From NCBI RefSeq assembly GCF_000412185.1, contig NZ_ASJA01000022.1, positions 1 through 38,742 of the forward strand: a DNA stretch of 38,742 nucleotides. Direction: 5' to 3'. Positions 17,204 through 27,132 of this stretch are shown here, in pieces (position 1 is the first letter of the stretch; the number at the start of each line of letters is the position of its first letter). Made by a program: the position numbers and the translations under genes. Below the pieces are notes generated by a model. That model did no database searches, had not been told where the DNA came from, and worked only from the letters and a program-made list of their open reading frames with translations. The stretch is from Euryhalocaulis caribicus (GTDB lineage: Bacteria > Pseudomonadota > Alphaproteobacteria > Caulobacterales > Maricaulaceae).

Positions 17204-18619
17204 ATGGGGTCGCGGCTGCTGAAATTCTCGGAAATCGATTACGGGCCGCCCGATGTGCGGGACGCAAGCTCGCGCACATCCGATTTCGGGGAAATCCACC
17301 AGGACTTCATTATCGAAAAGGCCGCCGAACAGGCCTCTCGCTGCTCGCAATGCGGGATTCCGTTCTGTCAGGCGCACTGCCCGCTGGGCAATCACATCCC
17401 GGACTGGCTGCAACTGGCCGCCGAGGGGCGGACGCAGGAAGCCTATGAGGTTTCGGTCTCCACCAACCCGATGCCGGAAGTGTGCGGCCGGGTCTGCCCG
17501 CAGGACCGGTTGTGCGAAGGCAATTGCGTGGTCGAGAAGGCCGGGTTCGGCACCGTGACAATTGGCGCGGTGGAACGCTGGCTGACCGATACCGCGGTCC
17601 GCGAGGGCTGGGTCGAACCGGTCCGTCCCGCCGCCGAGCGCGGCCAGTCTGTCGGGATTGTCGGGGCCGGGCCGGCGGGCATGGCGGCGGCGGAGAAGCT
17701 GCGCCGGCAGGGATACGCGGTCACCGTCTATGACCGGTATGACCGCGCCGGGGGCCTGATGATCTATGGCATTCCGAACTTCAAGCTGGACAAGGCGATT
17801 CCCGAACGCCGCGCCCGCGCCCTGGCCGAAGGCGGCGTGACATTCCGCTATAACTGGTCGCTGGGGCGAGACGGCGCGCTGGCCGATCTGCGCGAAGAAC
17901 ACGACGCTGTTCTGCTGGCCTTCGGGGCCTATGCCGCGCGGCGTCTGGACACGCCGGGATGCGAGGAATCCGCCACGATCCCGGCGCTTGAATATCTCAC
18001 CGCATCCAATCGCAAGGGGTTGGGGGACGCGGTTCCGGATTTCGAATCCGGGGCGCTGGACGCGCGCGGCAAGCGCGTGGTCGTGGTGGGCGGCGGAGAC
18101 ACGGCGATGGATTGCGTCCGCACCGCCGTGCGTCAGGGCGCGGAGAGCGTGACGTGTCTGTACCGGCGCGACCGGGAGAATATGCCCGGATCGGCGCGCG
18201 AGGTCGGATACGCCGAAGGCGAAGGGGTAGTCTTCGAGTGGCTCTCCGCCCCGGCCCGTCTGAACGGCTGCGAGATCAGCGTGCAGCCGATGGCATTGGG
18301 CGAAGCGGAAGGCGGACGACGACGCCCTGTGCCGAGCGGCGATCCCGAACGCGTGATGAACGCCGACATGGTAATCGAGGCGCTGGGCTTTTCGCCGGAA
18401 GACGCGGGCGCGCTGGGCGGCGAAGAGACGCTGCGCATCAATGCGCGCGGCTGCGTGCACGCCGATCCGAAAACGCTGGAAACCACCGTTCCGGGCGTGT
18501 TCGCCGCGGGCGATCTGGTGCGCGGGCCGTCCCTGGTGGTGTGGGCGCTGAAGGACGCGCTGACCGCCAGCGAATCGATTGCTCGGCATCTGGAAGACAT
18601 GATCGAGGTCGCCGCGTGA
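17204..18619 (+). CDS. gltD: Glutamate synthase (NADPH), small subunit
   Basis: A 471-residue flavoprotein that passes electrons from NADPH through FAD and Fe-S clusters to GltB. N-terminal cysteines CSQCGIPFCQAHCP (C47, C50, C55, C59) and CGRVCPQDRLCEGNC (C94, C98, C104, C108) bind two 4Fe-4S clusters. The FAD motif GIVGAGPAGMAAAEKL starts near 151 and the NADPH motif VVVGGGDTAMDCVRTA near 290. A good ribosome-binding site (GGAAGGAGA) precedes the ATG. Its stop is entered by the GTG of gltB (GTGA), so the two are translationally coupled. The order gltD-gltB is the reverse of the E. coli gltBD operon. Divergence from amtB suggests shared nitrogen control. Confidence 0.92.
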   Translation: MGSRLLKFSEIDYGPPDVRDASSRTSDFGEIHQDFIIEKAAEQASRCSQCGIPFCQAHCPLGNHIPDWLQLAAEGRTQEAYEVSVSTNPMPEVCGRVCPQDRLCEGNCVVEKAGFGTVTIGAVERWLTDTAVREGWVEPVRPAAERGQSVGIVGAGPAGMAAAEKLRRQGYAVTVYDRYDRAGGLMIYGIPNFKLDKAIPERRARALAEGGVTFRYNWSLGRDGALADLREEHDAVLLAFGAYAARRLDTPGCEESATIPALEYLTASNRKGLGDAVPDFESGALDARGKRVVVVGGGDTAMDCVRTAVRQGAESVTCLYRRDRENMPGSAREVGYAEGEGVVFEWLSAPARLNGCEISVQPMALGEAEGGRRRPVPSGDPERVMNADMVIEALGFSPEDAGALGGEETLRINARGCVHADPKTLETTVPGVFAAGDLVRGPSLVVWALKDALTASESIARHLEDMIEVAA

Positions 18620-21600
18620 GCGGCGGCCCCGCCGCCGATTTTCACGCCCGGTCGCTTCTGAAACAAGACCTGGCGTCGCGGGGACTCTATGACCCGGCGG
18701 ACGAGCATGACGCCTGTGGCGTCGGCCTGATCACCGCTACCGACCGCACGCCGCGGCGAGAGATTGTCGATCTTGCCATTCACGGCCTGAAAGCGGTCGC
18801 CCATCGCGGCGCCGTGGCCGCGGACGAGGAGTCGGGCGACGGCGCCGGGATCCGCATCGCCATCGACCAGGACATCTTCCGCCGCAACGCCGCCCGCACC
18901 GGCCATGACGCGGACGGCGCGGAGGTGGGCGTGGGGATGATCTTCCTGCCGCGCCGCAATCTGGAATCGCAGGAAGCGGCGCGGACCATCGTGGAATCGG
19001 AAATGGTGCGCGCCGGGTTCTTCCTGTTCGGCTGGCGCGCCGTGCCGGTGGATATCTCCATTCTGGGCGAGCACGCCGAGGCGGTGCGCCCGAATATCGA
19101 GCAGATCCTGTTTCACGACCCGGCCGGGCGCGACGGACGCAGCGTGGAGCGCGAACTGTACCTGGTCCGGCGGCGGATCGAGCGGCGGGCGCTGAACGCC
19201 AATATCCCGGAGCTTTATGTCTGCTCCCTGTCGCGGCGGGACGTGATCTATAAGGGGATGTTCCGGTCCGAACGGATCGCGGAATTCTATCTGGATTTGC
19301 AGGACGAGGACTGGAAGTCCGACTTCGCCATTCTGCACCAGCGTTTCTCGACCAATACCTTCCCGGAATGGAAGCTGGCCCAGCCCTTCCGCATGCTGGC
19401 CCATAATGGCGAGATCAATACGCTGAAGGCCAACGTCAACTGGATGCGCAGCCACGAGATCCGCATGGCGAGCCGGGCCTTCGGCGCATCCTGCGAAGAC
19501 GTGAAGCCGGTGATCCAGCCCGGAAGCTCCGACTCCGCCTCCCTCGACCAGGCGTTCGAGCTGGTGGTGCGCGCCGGGCGGACCGCGCCGATGGCCAAGG
19601 CCCTGCTGATCCCCGAGGCCTGGTCCAAGCGGGCCGGGCTGATGCCGGAGGATACGCGCGCGCTCTACGCCTATTGCAACGCGGTGATGGAGCCGTGGGA
19701 CGGGCCGGCGGCGATTGCCGCCTGTGACGGGCGCTGGGCGGTGGCGGGGCTGGACCGCAACGGGCTGCGCCCGTTGCGCTGGGCCGCCACGCATGACGGG
19801 CTGGTTCTGGCCGGGTCCGAGGCCGGGATGTTCGGGCTGGAGGAATCGCGGATCGCCGAGCGCGGTGCGCTGGGGCCGGGCCGAGCGATTTCGGTGAACC
19901 TGGAGAACGGGCGCTTCTATCGCGAGAATGAGACGGACGCGCGGCTGGCGCGGGCCTGGCCGTTCCGTGACTGGCTGAAGAATGTCGCGGAGCTGGACCC
20001 GAAGATCGGCCCCGGATCCGAGCCGCGCCTGTATGGCGAGACGGAACTGCACCGCCGCCAGCGCGCCGCGGGCGTCAGCCGGGAGGATCTGGAAAAGGTC
20101 CTGCAGCCGATGATCGAGACGGGGAAGGAGGCCATCGGCTCCATGGGCGATGACAGCCCGCTGGCCGTGCTCTCCGACCGGCCGCGGCCGTTATCGCATT
20201 TCTTCCGGCAGAATTTCAGCCAGGTCACCAATCCGCCGATTGATTATCTGCGCGAAGACCGGGTGATGAGCCTGAAAACCCGGTTCAAGAATCTCGGCAA
20301 TATCCTGGCCGAGGATTCCACCCAGACAGACGTCTACACGCTGGAAAGCCCGGTCCTGACCAACGGCATGTATGAGCGGATGCGCCGCCTGCTGGGCGAC
20401 GCGGCGGTGGAGATCGACTGCACGTTCGGCGCGGAGCCGGGCGAGGCGACCGGCCTGCGCCTGAAGGGCGCGCTGGACCGCATCCGCGAGGCGGCCGAAC
20501 GCGCGGTGCGCGAAGGCGCCGAACACATCTTCCTGACCGATGAATTCCAGGGACCGGGGCAGGCCGCCATCCCCAGCGCGCTGGCGGTCAGCGCGGTGCA
20601 CACTCACCTGACCGCGTCGGGGATGCGGACCTATTGTTCACTCAATGTGCGCTCGGCGGAGGTGCTGGACCCGCATTCGCTGGCCGTGCTGATCGGCGCC
20701 GGCGCGACGACCGTCAGCCCCTATCTGGCGTTCGAGGCGCTGGCCGACCGGCAGGCCGCCGGAAAGCTGGGCGACATGACCTTGTCGGCGGCGGTGCTGA
20801 ACTACAAGGCGGCGCTGGAAGGCGGCATCATGAAAGTGATGGCGCGGATGGGGGTATCAATCGTTTCCTCCTATCGCGGCGGCCTGCTGTTCGAGGCGAT
20901 CGGCCTGTCGCGGGCGCTGGTGGACGAGTTCTTCCCCGGCGTGCCGAGCCGGATTTCGGGCATCGGCCTGAAAGGCCTGGAGCGGCGGCAGACCGTCGCC
21001 AACCGGGAGGGGTGGATCGCGCCGCCCGCCCCGCCGCGCGCCGGCGGCTTCTATGCCGTGCGATCCGGCGAGGAGCGCCACGCGCTGAGCGCGGAGATCG
21101 TCAGCGCGCTGCAGACCGCGGTGCGGAACAATGACGCCGAGGCGTTCCGGCGATACGAGGATATTCTGGCCGGCGGCGAGCCGGTGCAGCTTCGCGACCT
21201 GCTGAAATTCCAGAAGCTGGGCGAGCCTGTGCCGCTGGACGAGGTCGAGCCGGCGGAGGACATCGTCAAACGCTTCCTGACGCCGGGCATGTCGCTGGGC
21301 GCGCTTTCGCCCGAGGCGCACGGCGCGCTGAACATCGCCATGAACCGGCTGGGCGCGCGGTCTGTCTCCGGCGAGGGCGGCGAGGACCGGGCGCGCTATA
21401 CGCTGCACGAGAACGGCGCCAACGAGAATTCGGCGATCAAGCAGATCGCGTCCGGCCGGTTCGGGGTGACGGCGGAATATCTGAACCAGTGCGGCGAGAT
21501 CGAAATCAAGGTCGCCCAGGGTGCCAAGCCCGGCGAGGGCGGCCAGCTGCCCGGCTTCAAGGTGAACGCCTATATCGCCAGTCTGCGCCACGCCGTGCCG

Positions 21601-23142
21601 GGCACCACGCTGATCAGCCCGCCGCCGCACCACGATGTCTATTCCATCGAGGACCTGGCGCAGCTCATCTATGACCTGAAACAGATCAACCCGGACGCGC
21701 GCGTGACCGTGAAACTGGTCAGCCGGGCCGGGGTGGGCACGATTGCCGCGGGCGTCGCCAAGGCCAAGGCGGACACGATCCTGATTTCCGGCAATGTCGG
21801 CGGCACCGGGGCCTCCCCCCTCACCTCCATCAAGTTCGCCGGCGCGCCGTGGGAGCTGGGGCTGGCCGAGGCGCACCAGATGCTGACCATGAACGGGCTG
21901 CGCGGGCGGGTTCGCCTGCGCACCGATGGCGGCCTGCGCACCGGGCGCGACATCATCATGGGCGCGCTGATGGGGGCGGAGGAGTTTGGCGTCGGCACGG
22001 TTTCGCTGCTGGCGCTGGGCTGTCTGATGGTGCGCCAGTGCCATTCCAATACCTGTCCGGTGGGCGTGTGCACGCAGGACGAGACGCTGCGAAAGCATTT
22101 CGGCGGCGCGCCGGACCATGTTGTCAATCTGATGCTGTTCCTGGCGCAGAGCGTGCGCGAGCAGCTGGCCGAGATGGGCGCGCGGTCCCTGAGCGAGATT
22201 ATCGGGCGCGCGGACCTGCTGGACCAGGCGGCGCGCGGGGCGGAGGATCTGGACGATCTGGACCTTGGCGCGATCCTGCACGGCGTGGGCATCGCCGGGT
22301 CCAATCCCGCGCCCGGAAAGCCGAATCCGGTGGACCCGACGCTGGACGCCGATCTGATGGACGAGGCCGCGCCGCTGTTCGAGACCGGCAAGCCGGTGCG
22401 GATCGAGCGCCGCGTCAGCACGGGGCACCGCACGGTCGGGGCGCCGCTATCATCGCGCATCGTGCGCCAGTTCGGACCCGAAGGGCTGGACGACAATGCG
22501 CTGACCCTCACCCTGACCGGGGCGGCCGGGCAATCGCTGGGCGCGTTCGGGGCGAAGGGGCTGACCCTCGACCTGACGGGCGAGGCGAACGACTATGTCG
22601 GCAAGGGACTGTCGGGCGCGCATATCCATATCCGCCCGGCCTATGCGCCGCCGGAAAAGGGCTCGCCCGCGCTGATGGGCAATGCCTGTCTTTATGGCGC
22701 GACGTCCGGCCGGCTGTTCGCCGCAGGGGCGGCGGGGCCGCGCTTTGCCGTGCGTAATTCCGGGGCGACCACGGTGGTCGAGGGCTGCGGCGCGCATGGC
22801 TGCGAATACATGACCGGCGGGGAAGCGGTGATCCTGGGCACGGTGGGGGACAATTTCGCCGCTGGCATGACCGGCGGACGCGCCTTCGTCTATGACCCGG
22901 CGCGGCGGCTGGAGGGCCTGCTGAACCCCGACACCGCGGCGATCAGCGAACCGGACGAGACGGCGCTCGCCGATTGCCGGGCGCTGGTCGAGCAGCATCT
23001 TGCCATCACGGGCTCGCCCCGCGCGCAGGCCTTGCTGGACGACTGGATCGAGGAATCCCGCAATATCCGCTTTGTCGCGCCGCGCGAGACCGAAGGCGCG
23101 AAAGCCGCCCGCCTGACGGCGGAAGCCGGCGGCAAGCGCTGA
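18616..23142 (+). CDS. gltB: Glutamate synthase (NADPH), large subunit
   Basis: With the GTG at 18616 this is a 1508-residue protein, normal length. Residues 1-33 are a propeptide removed to expose Cys34 (DACGVG), the nucleophile of the class II glutamine amidotransferase domain (to about 440). A central linker domain follows, then the FMN-binding synthase domain with the 3Fe-4S cysteines CLMVRQCHSNTCPVGVC near 1136. The C-terminal beta-helix (GXGXG) domain contains GCGAHGCEYMTGGEAVILGTVG. It makes two glutamates from glutamine and 2-oxoglutarate. The frame is open well upstream, inside gltD, but the GTG overlapping the gltD stop is the natural start. The stop is 4 bp from the convergent leuB stop. 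Confidence 0.94.
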   Translation: MSGGPAADFHARSLLKQDLASRGLYDPADEHDACGVGLITATDRTPRREIVDLAIHGLKAVAHRGAVAADEESGDGAGIRIAIDQDIFRRNAARTGHDADGAEVGVGMIFLPRRNLESQEAARTIVESEMVRAGFFLFGWRAVPVDISILGEHAEAVRPNIEQILFHDPAGRDGRSVERELYLVRRRIERRALNANIPELYVCSLSRRDVIYKGMFRSERIAEFYLDLQDEDWKSDFAILHQRFSTNTFPEWKLAQPFRMLAHNGEINTLKANVNWMRSHEIRMASRAFGASCEDVKPVIQPGSSDSASLDQAFELVVRAGRTAPMAKALLIPEAWSKRAGLMPEDTRALYAYCNAVMEPWDGPAAIAACDGRWAVAGLDRNGLRPLRWAATHDGLVLAGSEAGMFGLEESRIAERGALGPGRAISVNLENGRFYRENETDARLARAWPFRDWLKNVAELDPKIGPGSEPRLYGETELHRRQRAAGVSREDLEKVLQPMIETGKEAIGSMGDDSPLAVLSDRPRPLSHFFRQNFSQVTNPPIDYLREDRVMSLKTRFKNLGNILAEDSTQTDVYTLESPVLTNGMYERMRRLLGDAAVEIDCTFGAEPGEATGLRLKGALDRIREAAERAVREGAEHIFLTDEFQGPGQAAIPSALAVSAVHTHLTASGMRTYCSLNVRSAEVLDPHSLAVLIGAGATTVSPYLAFEALADRQAAGKLGDMTLSAAVLNYKAALEGGIMKVMARMGVSIVSSYRGGLLFEAIGLSRALVDEFFPGVPSRISGIGLKGLERRQTVANREGWIAPPAPPRAGGFYAVRSGEERHALSAEIVSALQTAVRNNDAEAFRRYEDILAGGEPVQLRDLLKFQKLGEPVPLDEVEPAEDIVKRFLTPGMSLGALSPEAHGALNIAMNRLGARSVSGEGGEDRARYTLHENGANENSAIKQIASGRFGVTAEYLNQCGEIEIKVAQGAKPGEGGQLPGFKVNAYIASLRHAVPGTTLISPPPHHDVYSIEDLAQLIYDLKQINPDARVTVKLVSRAGVGTIAAGVAKAKADTILISGNVGGTGASPLTSIKFAGAPWELGLAEAHQMLTMNGLRGRVRLRTDGGLRTGRDIIMGALMGAEEFGVGTVSLLALGCLMVRQCHSNTCPVGVCTQDETLRKHFGGAPDHVVNLMLFLAQSVREQLAEMGARSLSEIIGRADLLDQAARGAEDLDDLDLGAILHGVGIAGSNPAPGKPNPVDPTLDADLMDEAAPLFETGKPVRIERRVSTGHRTVGAPLSSRIVRQFGPEGLDDNALTLTLTGAAGQSLGAFGAKGLTLDLTGEANDYVGKGLSGAHIHIRPAYAPPEKGSPALMGNACLYGATSGRLFAAGAAGPRFAVRNSGATTVVEGCGAHGCEYMTGGEAVILGTVGDNFAAGMTGGRAFVYDPARRLEGLLNPDTAAISEPDETALADCRALVEQHLAITGSPRAQALLDDWIEESRNIRFVAPRETEGAKAARLTAEAGGKR

Positions 23143-23146
23143 TCGC

Positions 23147-24190
23147 CTAAAGCCGCTTCAGCAGCGCCTCGCCCACAGCCCGGCATCCCAGAGACCCGCC
23201 GATATCGGGCGTGGTTTCGCCGTCAGCCAGCACGCCGCGGATAGCGGACTCGATGCGTTGCGCCGGGTCTTCCAGTTTCAGGCCATGCCGCAGCAGCAGC
23301 GCCGCGCTGGCCGCCGCGCCGAGCGGGTTGGCCTTGTCCTGCCCCGCGATATCCGGAGCCGAGCCGTGGATGGGTTCGAACAGGCCCGGCCCCTCCCCGC
23401 CCAGCGAGGCGGAGCCCAGCAGGCCGATGGAGCCTGCGATGACCGAGGCTTCGTCGCTGAGGATGTCCCCGAACAGGTTTTCGGTCAGGATGACGTCGAA
23501 ATCCGCCGGAGCCTGAATCAGCTTCATGGCGGCGGCGTCGACCAGCACATGATCCAGTTCGATGTCCGGGTATTCCTTGTCCCGCAGGGCGATGACCGCC
23601 TTGCGCCAGAGACGGCTGGTGGCCAGCACGTTCGCCTTGTCGATGGAGGTCACGCGCCCCTTGCGGCCGCGCGCCGCCTCGAACGCAACGCGGGCGACGC
23701 GCTCCACTTCCTCTCGCGTATAGACGCAGAGATCGCTGGCGGTCTCCTCCCCTTCCGCCTTGTCGCCGAAATAGAGGCCGCCAGTGAGTTCGCGAACGAT
23801 CAGCAGATCCGCGCCCTTCACGCGTTCGGCGCGCAGCGGGGAGAGATGCTCGGTTCCGGGCTGCAGGGCGACGGGGCGCAGATTGGCGAACAAGCCAAGC
23901 GCCTTGCGGATGCCGAGAAGCCCGGCTTCGGGGCGCTCCGGCCCGCCATCCCATTTCGGCCCGCCGACCGCGCCCAGAAAGACGGCGTCGGCGGCGCGGC
24001 AGGCTTTGAGCGTGGCGGGGGGTAACGCCGTTCCGCTCTGGTCTATCGCCGCGCCGCCGAAGAGGCAGTCCTCTGTTTCCAGCGTCACGCCCGCATCCGT
24101 GCAGACCCTTTCAAGCAGGGCGCGCGCGACGCCGGTGACTTCCGGGCCGATGCCGTCGCCCGGCAGGAAAACAATTTTCGCTGACGTCAT
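23147..24190 (-). CDS. leuB: 3-isopropylmalate dehydrogenase
   Basis: A 347-residue NAD-dependent decarboxylating dehydrogenase giving 2-oxoisocaproate, the last specific step before leucine transamination. The start KIVFLPGDGIGPEVTGVARALLERV and the substrate and metal motif LFGDILSDEASVIAGSIGLLGSASLG are typical of LeuB, as is ELTGGLYFGDK, where isocitrate dehydrogenases differ. The ATG overlaps the leuD stop (ATGA). It is the last gene of the ilv-leu operon, and its TAG is 4 bp from the gltB stop with no room for a private terminator. Confidence 0.94.
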   Translation of the reverse strand: MTSAKIVFLPGDGIGPEVTGVARALLERVCTDAGVTLETEDCLFGGAAIDQSGTALPPATLKACRAADAVFLGAVGGPKWDGGPERPEAGLLGIRKALGLFANLRPVALQPGTEHLSPLRAERVKGADLLIVRELTGGLYFGDKAEGEETASDLCVYTREEVERVARVAFEAARGRKGRVTSIDKANVLATSRLWRKAVIALRDKEYPDIELDHVLVDAAAMKLIQAPADFDVILTENLFGDILSDEASVIAGSIGLLGSASLGGEGPGLFEPIHGSAPDIAGQDKANPLGAAASAALLLRHGLKLEDPAQRIESAIRGVLADGETTPDIGGSLGCRAVGEALLKRL

Positions 24191-24771
24191 GAATGCGCGC
24201 CCTCATAGGCTTCGATCTGGTCCATGCGGCCCAGAAGAAAGCCCATCGGATCGACGCCTTCCAGAAGGCAGTGACGCCCGAACGCCTCCAGCGCGAATGG
24301 CTCGGCGCGGCCATTGGGCAGGCGCAGCTCCTGCGCCTCGACATCGATGGCGATCTTCGCGCCGGGATTATCCAGCAGCCATTGATGCGCCTCCGCCCCG
24401 GTCTCCACCGGCAACAGGCCGTTCTTCAGGGCGTTGGATTTGAAAATGTCAGCGATGTCGGAGCTGATGACGGCGCGGAAGCCGTAATCGGCCAGCGCCC
24501 AGGGGGCGTGCTCTCGCGACGAGCCGCAGCCGAAATTCCTGCCCGCCACCAGCGCCTGATGGGTGGCGGTGTCCAGACTGTTCAGCTGGGAGTCCGGTTT
24601 CGGCGCGCCCTCATCATCATAGCGCCAGTCAAAAAAGGCGTACTGGCCCAGCCCGTCGCGGCTGGTGGTGGTGAGATAGCGGGCTGGAATGATCTGGTCC
24701 GTATCGATATTCTGCTGCGGCAGGACGGCGGTCTTTGTGACCAGTCTGGTGAATTTATCCGACATAGACAT
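24187..24771 (-). CDS. leuD: 3-isopropylmalate dehydratase, small subunit
   Basis: A 194-residue aconitase swivel-domain protein that pairs with LeuC to isomerise 2- to 3-isopropylmalate. Landmarks are NIDTDQIIPARYL near the N-terminus and NFGCGSSREHAPWAL, which completes the active site. Two start codons lie close together, at 24771 and 24765. The first is better placed after GAGAGGAT and is used here, overlapping the end of leuC by 17 bp. The 3' end overlaps leuB by 4 bp. Confidence 0.93.
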   Translation of the reverse strand: MSMSDKFTRLVTKTAVLPQQNIDTDQIIPARYLTTTSRDGLGQYAFFDWRYDDEGAPKPDSQLNSLDTATHQALVAGRNFGCGSSREHAPWALADYGFRAVISSDIADIFKSNALKNGLLPVETGAEAHQWLLDNPGAKIAIDVEAQELRLPNGRAEPFALEAFGRHCLLEGVDPMGFLLGRMDQIEAYEGAHS

Positions 24772-26167
24772 GATCCAGATATCCTCTCGGGTCTGCGATT
24801 TCGCCGGCGACAGCGGAGGCCGCGGCGGTGGCGGGGCTGGCGAGAACCGTGCGAACGCCCTTGCCCTGCCGTCCCATGAAGTTGCGATTGGAGGTCGAGA
24901 CGACCAGATCCCCCGGCGCTCCCTGATCGCCGTTCATGGCGATGCACATGGAGCAACCAGGCTGGCGCCATTCGGCGCCGGCGTTCTGGAAGATCTCGTG
25001 CAGGCCTTCGGCCTCGGCCTCCCGCCGGATGGATTCGGAACCCGGCACGATCATCACTTTCACGCCGTCCTTGACCTTGCGGCCCAAGAGGATGCGCGCG
25101 GCCTCCCGCAGGTCCGTCATGCGGGAATTGGTGCAGCTGCCGATGAAGACGCGATTGACCGCCTGCCCCGCGACCGGGGCGCCGGCGTCAAAGCGCATAT
25201 AGTCCAGCGCCTGCCGGCCCGCATCGTCGCGCGGGGCGGGGATCATGGATTCCACGCCCACGGCCGCGTCCGGCGACACGCCGTATGTGACCATCGGGGT
25301 GATTGTGGCGGCGTCGATGCGCACCTCCCTGTCGAATTGCGCGTCCGGGTCGCTGCGAAGCGAGCGCCAGTCCGCCACGGCGTCGAACCATTCATCGTCC
25401 GCCGGGGCGTATTCGCGGCGATAGAGCCAGTCGAACGTGGTGGCGTCCGGGCCGATCATGCCGGCGCGGGCGCCTGCCTCTATCGACATATTGCAGAGCG
25501 TCATGCGCGATTCCATGTCCATCGCCTCGACCGCGGACCCGGCATATTCGATGACATGGCCGGCGCCGCCATCGGCCCCGATGACGGAGATCATCGCCAA
25601 TGCCGCGTCCTTCGCGGTGACGCCGGAAGGCAGGCGGTTATCGAAGGTGACGCGCATGGTTTTCGGCTTGCGCTGCAGGACGCATTGCGTCGCCAGAACA
25701 TGACCGACTTCGGTGGTGCCGATGCCAAAGGCCAGCGCGCCGAACGCGCCGTGGGTGGAGGTGTGGCTGTCGCCGCAGACAATCGTCATGCCCGGCTGGG
25801 TCGCGCCCAGCTCCGGCCCGATGACATGGACGATGCCGCGCCGCTTGCTGGACCAGTCATGCAGGGTAATGCCATGGCGCGCGCAGTTGTCGCGCAGGGT
25901 TTCCACCTGCGATTTCGCCTGCGGCGTAGCGTAGGGCGGTTCGTCCCCCGCGCCGAATTTCAGGGTCGGCGTGGAATGGTCGATCGTGCCCAGCGTCCGG
26001 TCCGGCCGGCGAACCTTCAGCCCGCGTTCGTCCAGCGCCGCGAAGGCCTGCGGCGAGGTGACCTCGTGAATCAGGTGCAGGTCGATATAGAGAGTGGCGG
26101 GGGTTTCCGCGGTTTCCGGGGCGACGAGGTGGCGCGCCCAGACTTTTTCAAACAGCGATTTTGGCAT
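24755..26167 (-). CDS. leuC: 3-isopropylmalate dehydratase, large subunit
   Basis: A 470-residue aconitase-family subunit. The 4Fe-4S ligands lie in VFIGSCTNSRMTDLREA and GCSMCIAMNGD; VCGDSHTSTHGAFGALAFGIGTTEVGHVLATQ is the classic aconitase stretch. The start MPKSLFEKVWARHLV at 26167 is standard for LeuC and has an AAGGAG about 10 nt before it. A longer frame starts 48 nt upstream but adds a non-conserved N-terminus. The gene begins 20 bp inside the end of ilvE and ends 17 bp inside leuD, an unusually tight packing even for this operon. Confidence 0.94.
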   Translation of the reverse strand: MPKSLFEKVWARHLVAPETAETPATLYIDLHLIHEVTSPQAFAALDERGLKVRRPDRTLGTIDHSTPTLKFGAGDEPPYATPQAKSQVETLRDNCARHGITLHDWSSKRRGIVHVIGPELGATQPGMTIVCGDSHTSTHGAFGALAFGIGTTEVGHVLATQCVLQRKPKTMRVTFDNRLPSGVTAKDAALAMISVIGADGGAGHVIEYAGSAVEAMDMESRMTLCNMSIEAGARAGMIGPDATTFDWLYRREYAPADDEWFDAVADWRSLRSDPDAQFDREVRIDAATITPMVTYGVSPDAAVGVESMIPAPRDDAGRQALDYMRFDAGAPVAGQAVNRVFIGSCTNSRMTDLREAARILLGRKVKDGVKVMIVPGSESIRREAEAEGLHEIFQNAGAEWRQPGCSMCIAMNGDQGAPGDLVVSTSNRNFMGRQGKGVRTVLASPATAAASAVAGEIADPRGYLDHVYVG

Positions 26168-27116
26168 CTGCCTGCACTCCTTCTGCCGGCTGGGCCATCG
26201 GCTCCAGCCATCCATGCCTGTCCGGCGTGGCGCCGGAGAACAGGCCGAAAAATGTTTCCTGAAGTTGTTCGGTGACCGGGCCGCGCCGCCCGGCGCCCAC
26301 TATCCGCTGGTCGACCGAGCGGATCGGCGTGATCTCCGCCGCTGTGCCGGTGAAGAAGGCCTCGTCGGCGAGATAGAGCATCTCCCGCGGCAGGGCCTGT
26401 TCGGCCACCTCGATCCCGGCCTCGCGGGCCAGGGTCATCACGGTATCGCGGGTGATGCCGCCAAGGATGGAGGACGCGGCGGGCGGGGTCAGCAGCCGCC
26501 CGTCCTTGACCAGGAACAGGTTTTCGCCCGCGCCCTCGGAGATCAGGCCGTTATGATCCAGCCCGATCCCCTCAGTGAAACCCCGGCGCTTGGCCTCCCG
26601 CGAGATCAGCAGGCTGGAGAGATAATTGCCTCCGGCCTTGGCCGCGGTGGGAATGGTGTTCGGCGCGGGCCGCCGCCAGCTGGAGACGCAGACATCCACG
26701 CCCTCCGCCCGCGCGGTCTCGCCCAGATACGCGCCCCACCGGAAACCGGCGATCACGACGTCCACCGGCGCGCTATCGGGCGGCACGACGCCGATCTCGC
26801 CATAGCCGTAATAGGCGATGGGGCGAAGATAGGCGCTTTCCAGACTGTTCTCCCGCACCACCATGCGGCACCCCTCCATCAGCCCGTCAAAGGCGAAGGG
26901 AATCTCGATCTCGTAGATTTTCGCGGAGTCGTAGAGCCGCCTGACGTGGTCGGTCAGGCGGAAAGCCTGCGGCCCTTGGGGCGTTGCATAAACGCGCACG
27001 CCCTCGAAGACCGAGCTGCCATAATGCAGGCCGTGCGACAGGACATGGGTCTGGGCTTTCGCCCAGGGCCTCAGCCCGCCATTCATCCAGATATAATCCG
27101 CTTCGGCGATCGGCAT
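26148..27116 (-). CDS. ilvE: Branched-chain amino acid aminotransferase
   Basis: A 322-residue fold-type IV PLP enzyme that transfers the amino group of glutamate to the keto acids of Ile, Val and Leu. The N-terminus IWMNGGLRPWAKAQTHVLSHGLHYGSSVFEGVRVY, the PLP lysine in TIPTAAKAGGNYLSS, and EGAGENLFLVKDGRLLTPP with ILGGITRDTVMTLARE are all family hallmarks. A strong GAGGAGG ribosome-binding site lies upstream, and the gene starts 16 bp after leuA. Its 3' end extends through the leuC start. The poorly conserved C-terminal tail after ETFFGLFSG is a little longer than usual. Confidence 0.92.
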   Translation of the reverse strand: MPIAEADYIWMNGGLRPWAKAQTHVLSHGLHYGSSVFEGVRVYATPQGPQAFRLTDHVRRLYDSAKIYEIEIPFAFDGLMEGCRMVVRENSLESAYLRPIAYYGYGEIGVVPPDSAPVDVVIAGFRWGAYLGETARAEGVDVCVSSWRRPAPNTIPTAAKAGGNYLSSLLISREAKRRGFTEGIGLDHNGLISEGAGENLFLVKDGRLLTPPAASSILGGITRDTVMTLAREAGIEVAEQALPREMLYLADEAFFTGTAAEITPIRSVDQRIVGAGRRGPVTEQLQETFFGLFSGATPDRHGWLEPMAQPAEGVQADAKIAV

Positions 27117-27132
27117 TTTCCGTCCCTCCTCT

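Noticed and set aside
18112-18615. The gltB frame is open about 500 bp upstream, giving a 1676-residue protein.
   Set aside because: The extra part is out-of-frame gltD sequence with an Arg/Gly-rich composition; the GTG at 18616 gives a normal propeptide before the catalytic Cys.
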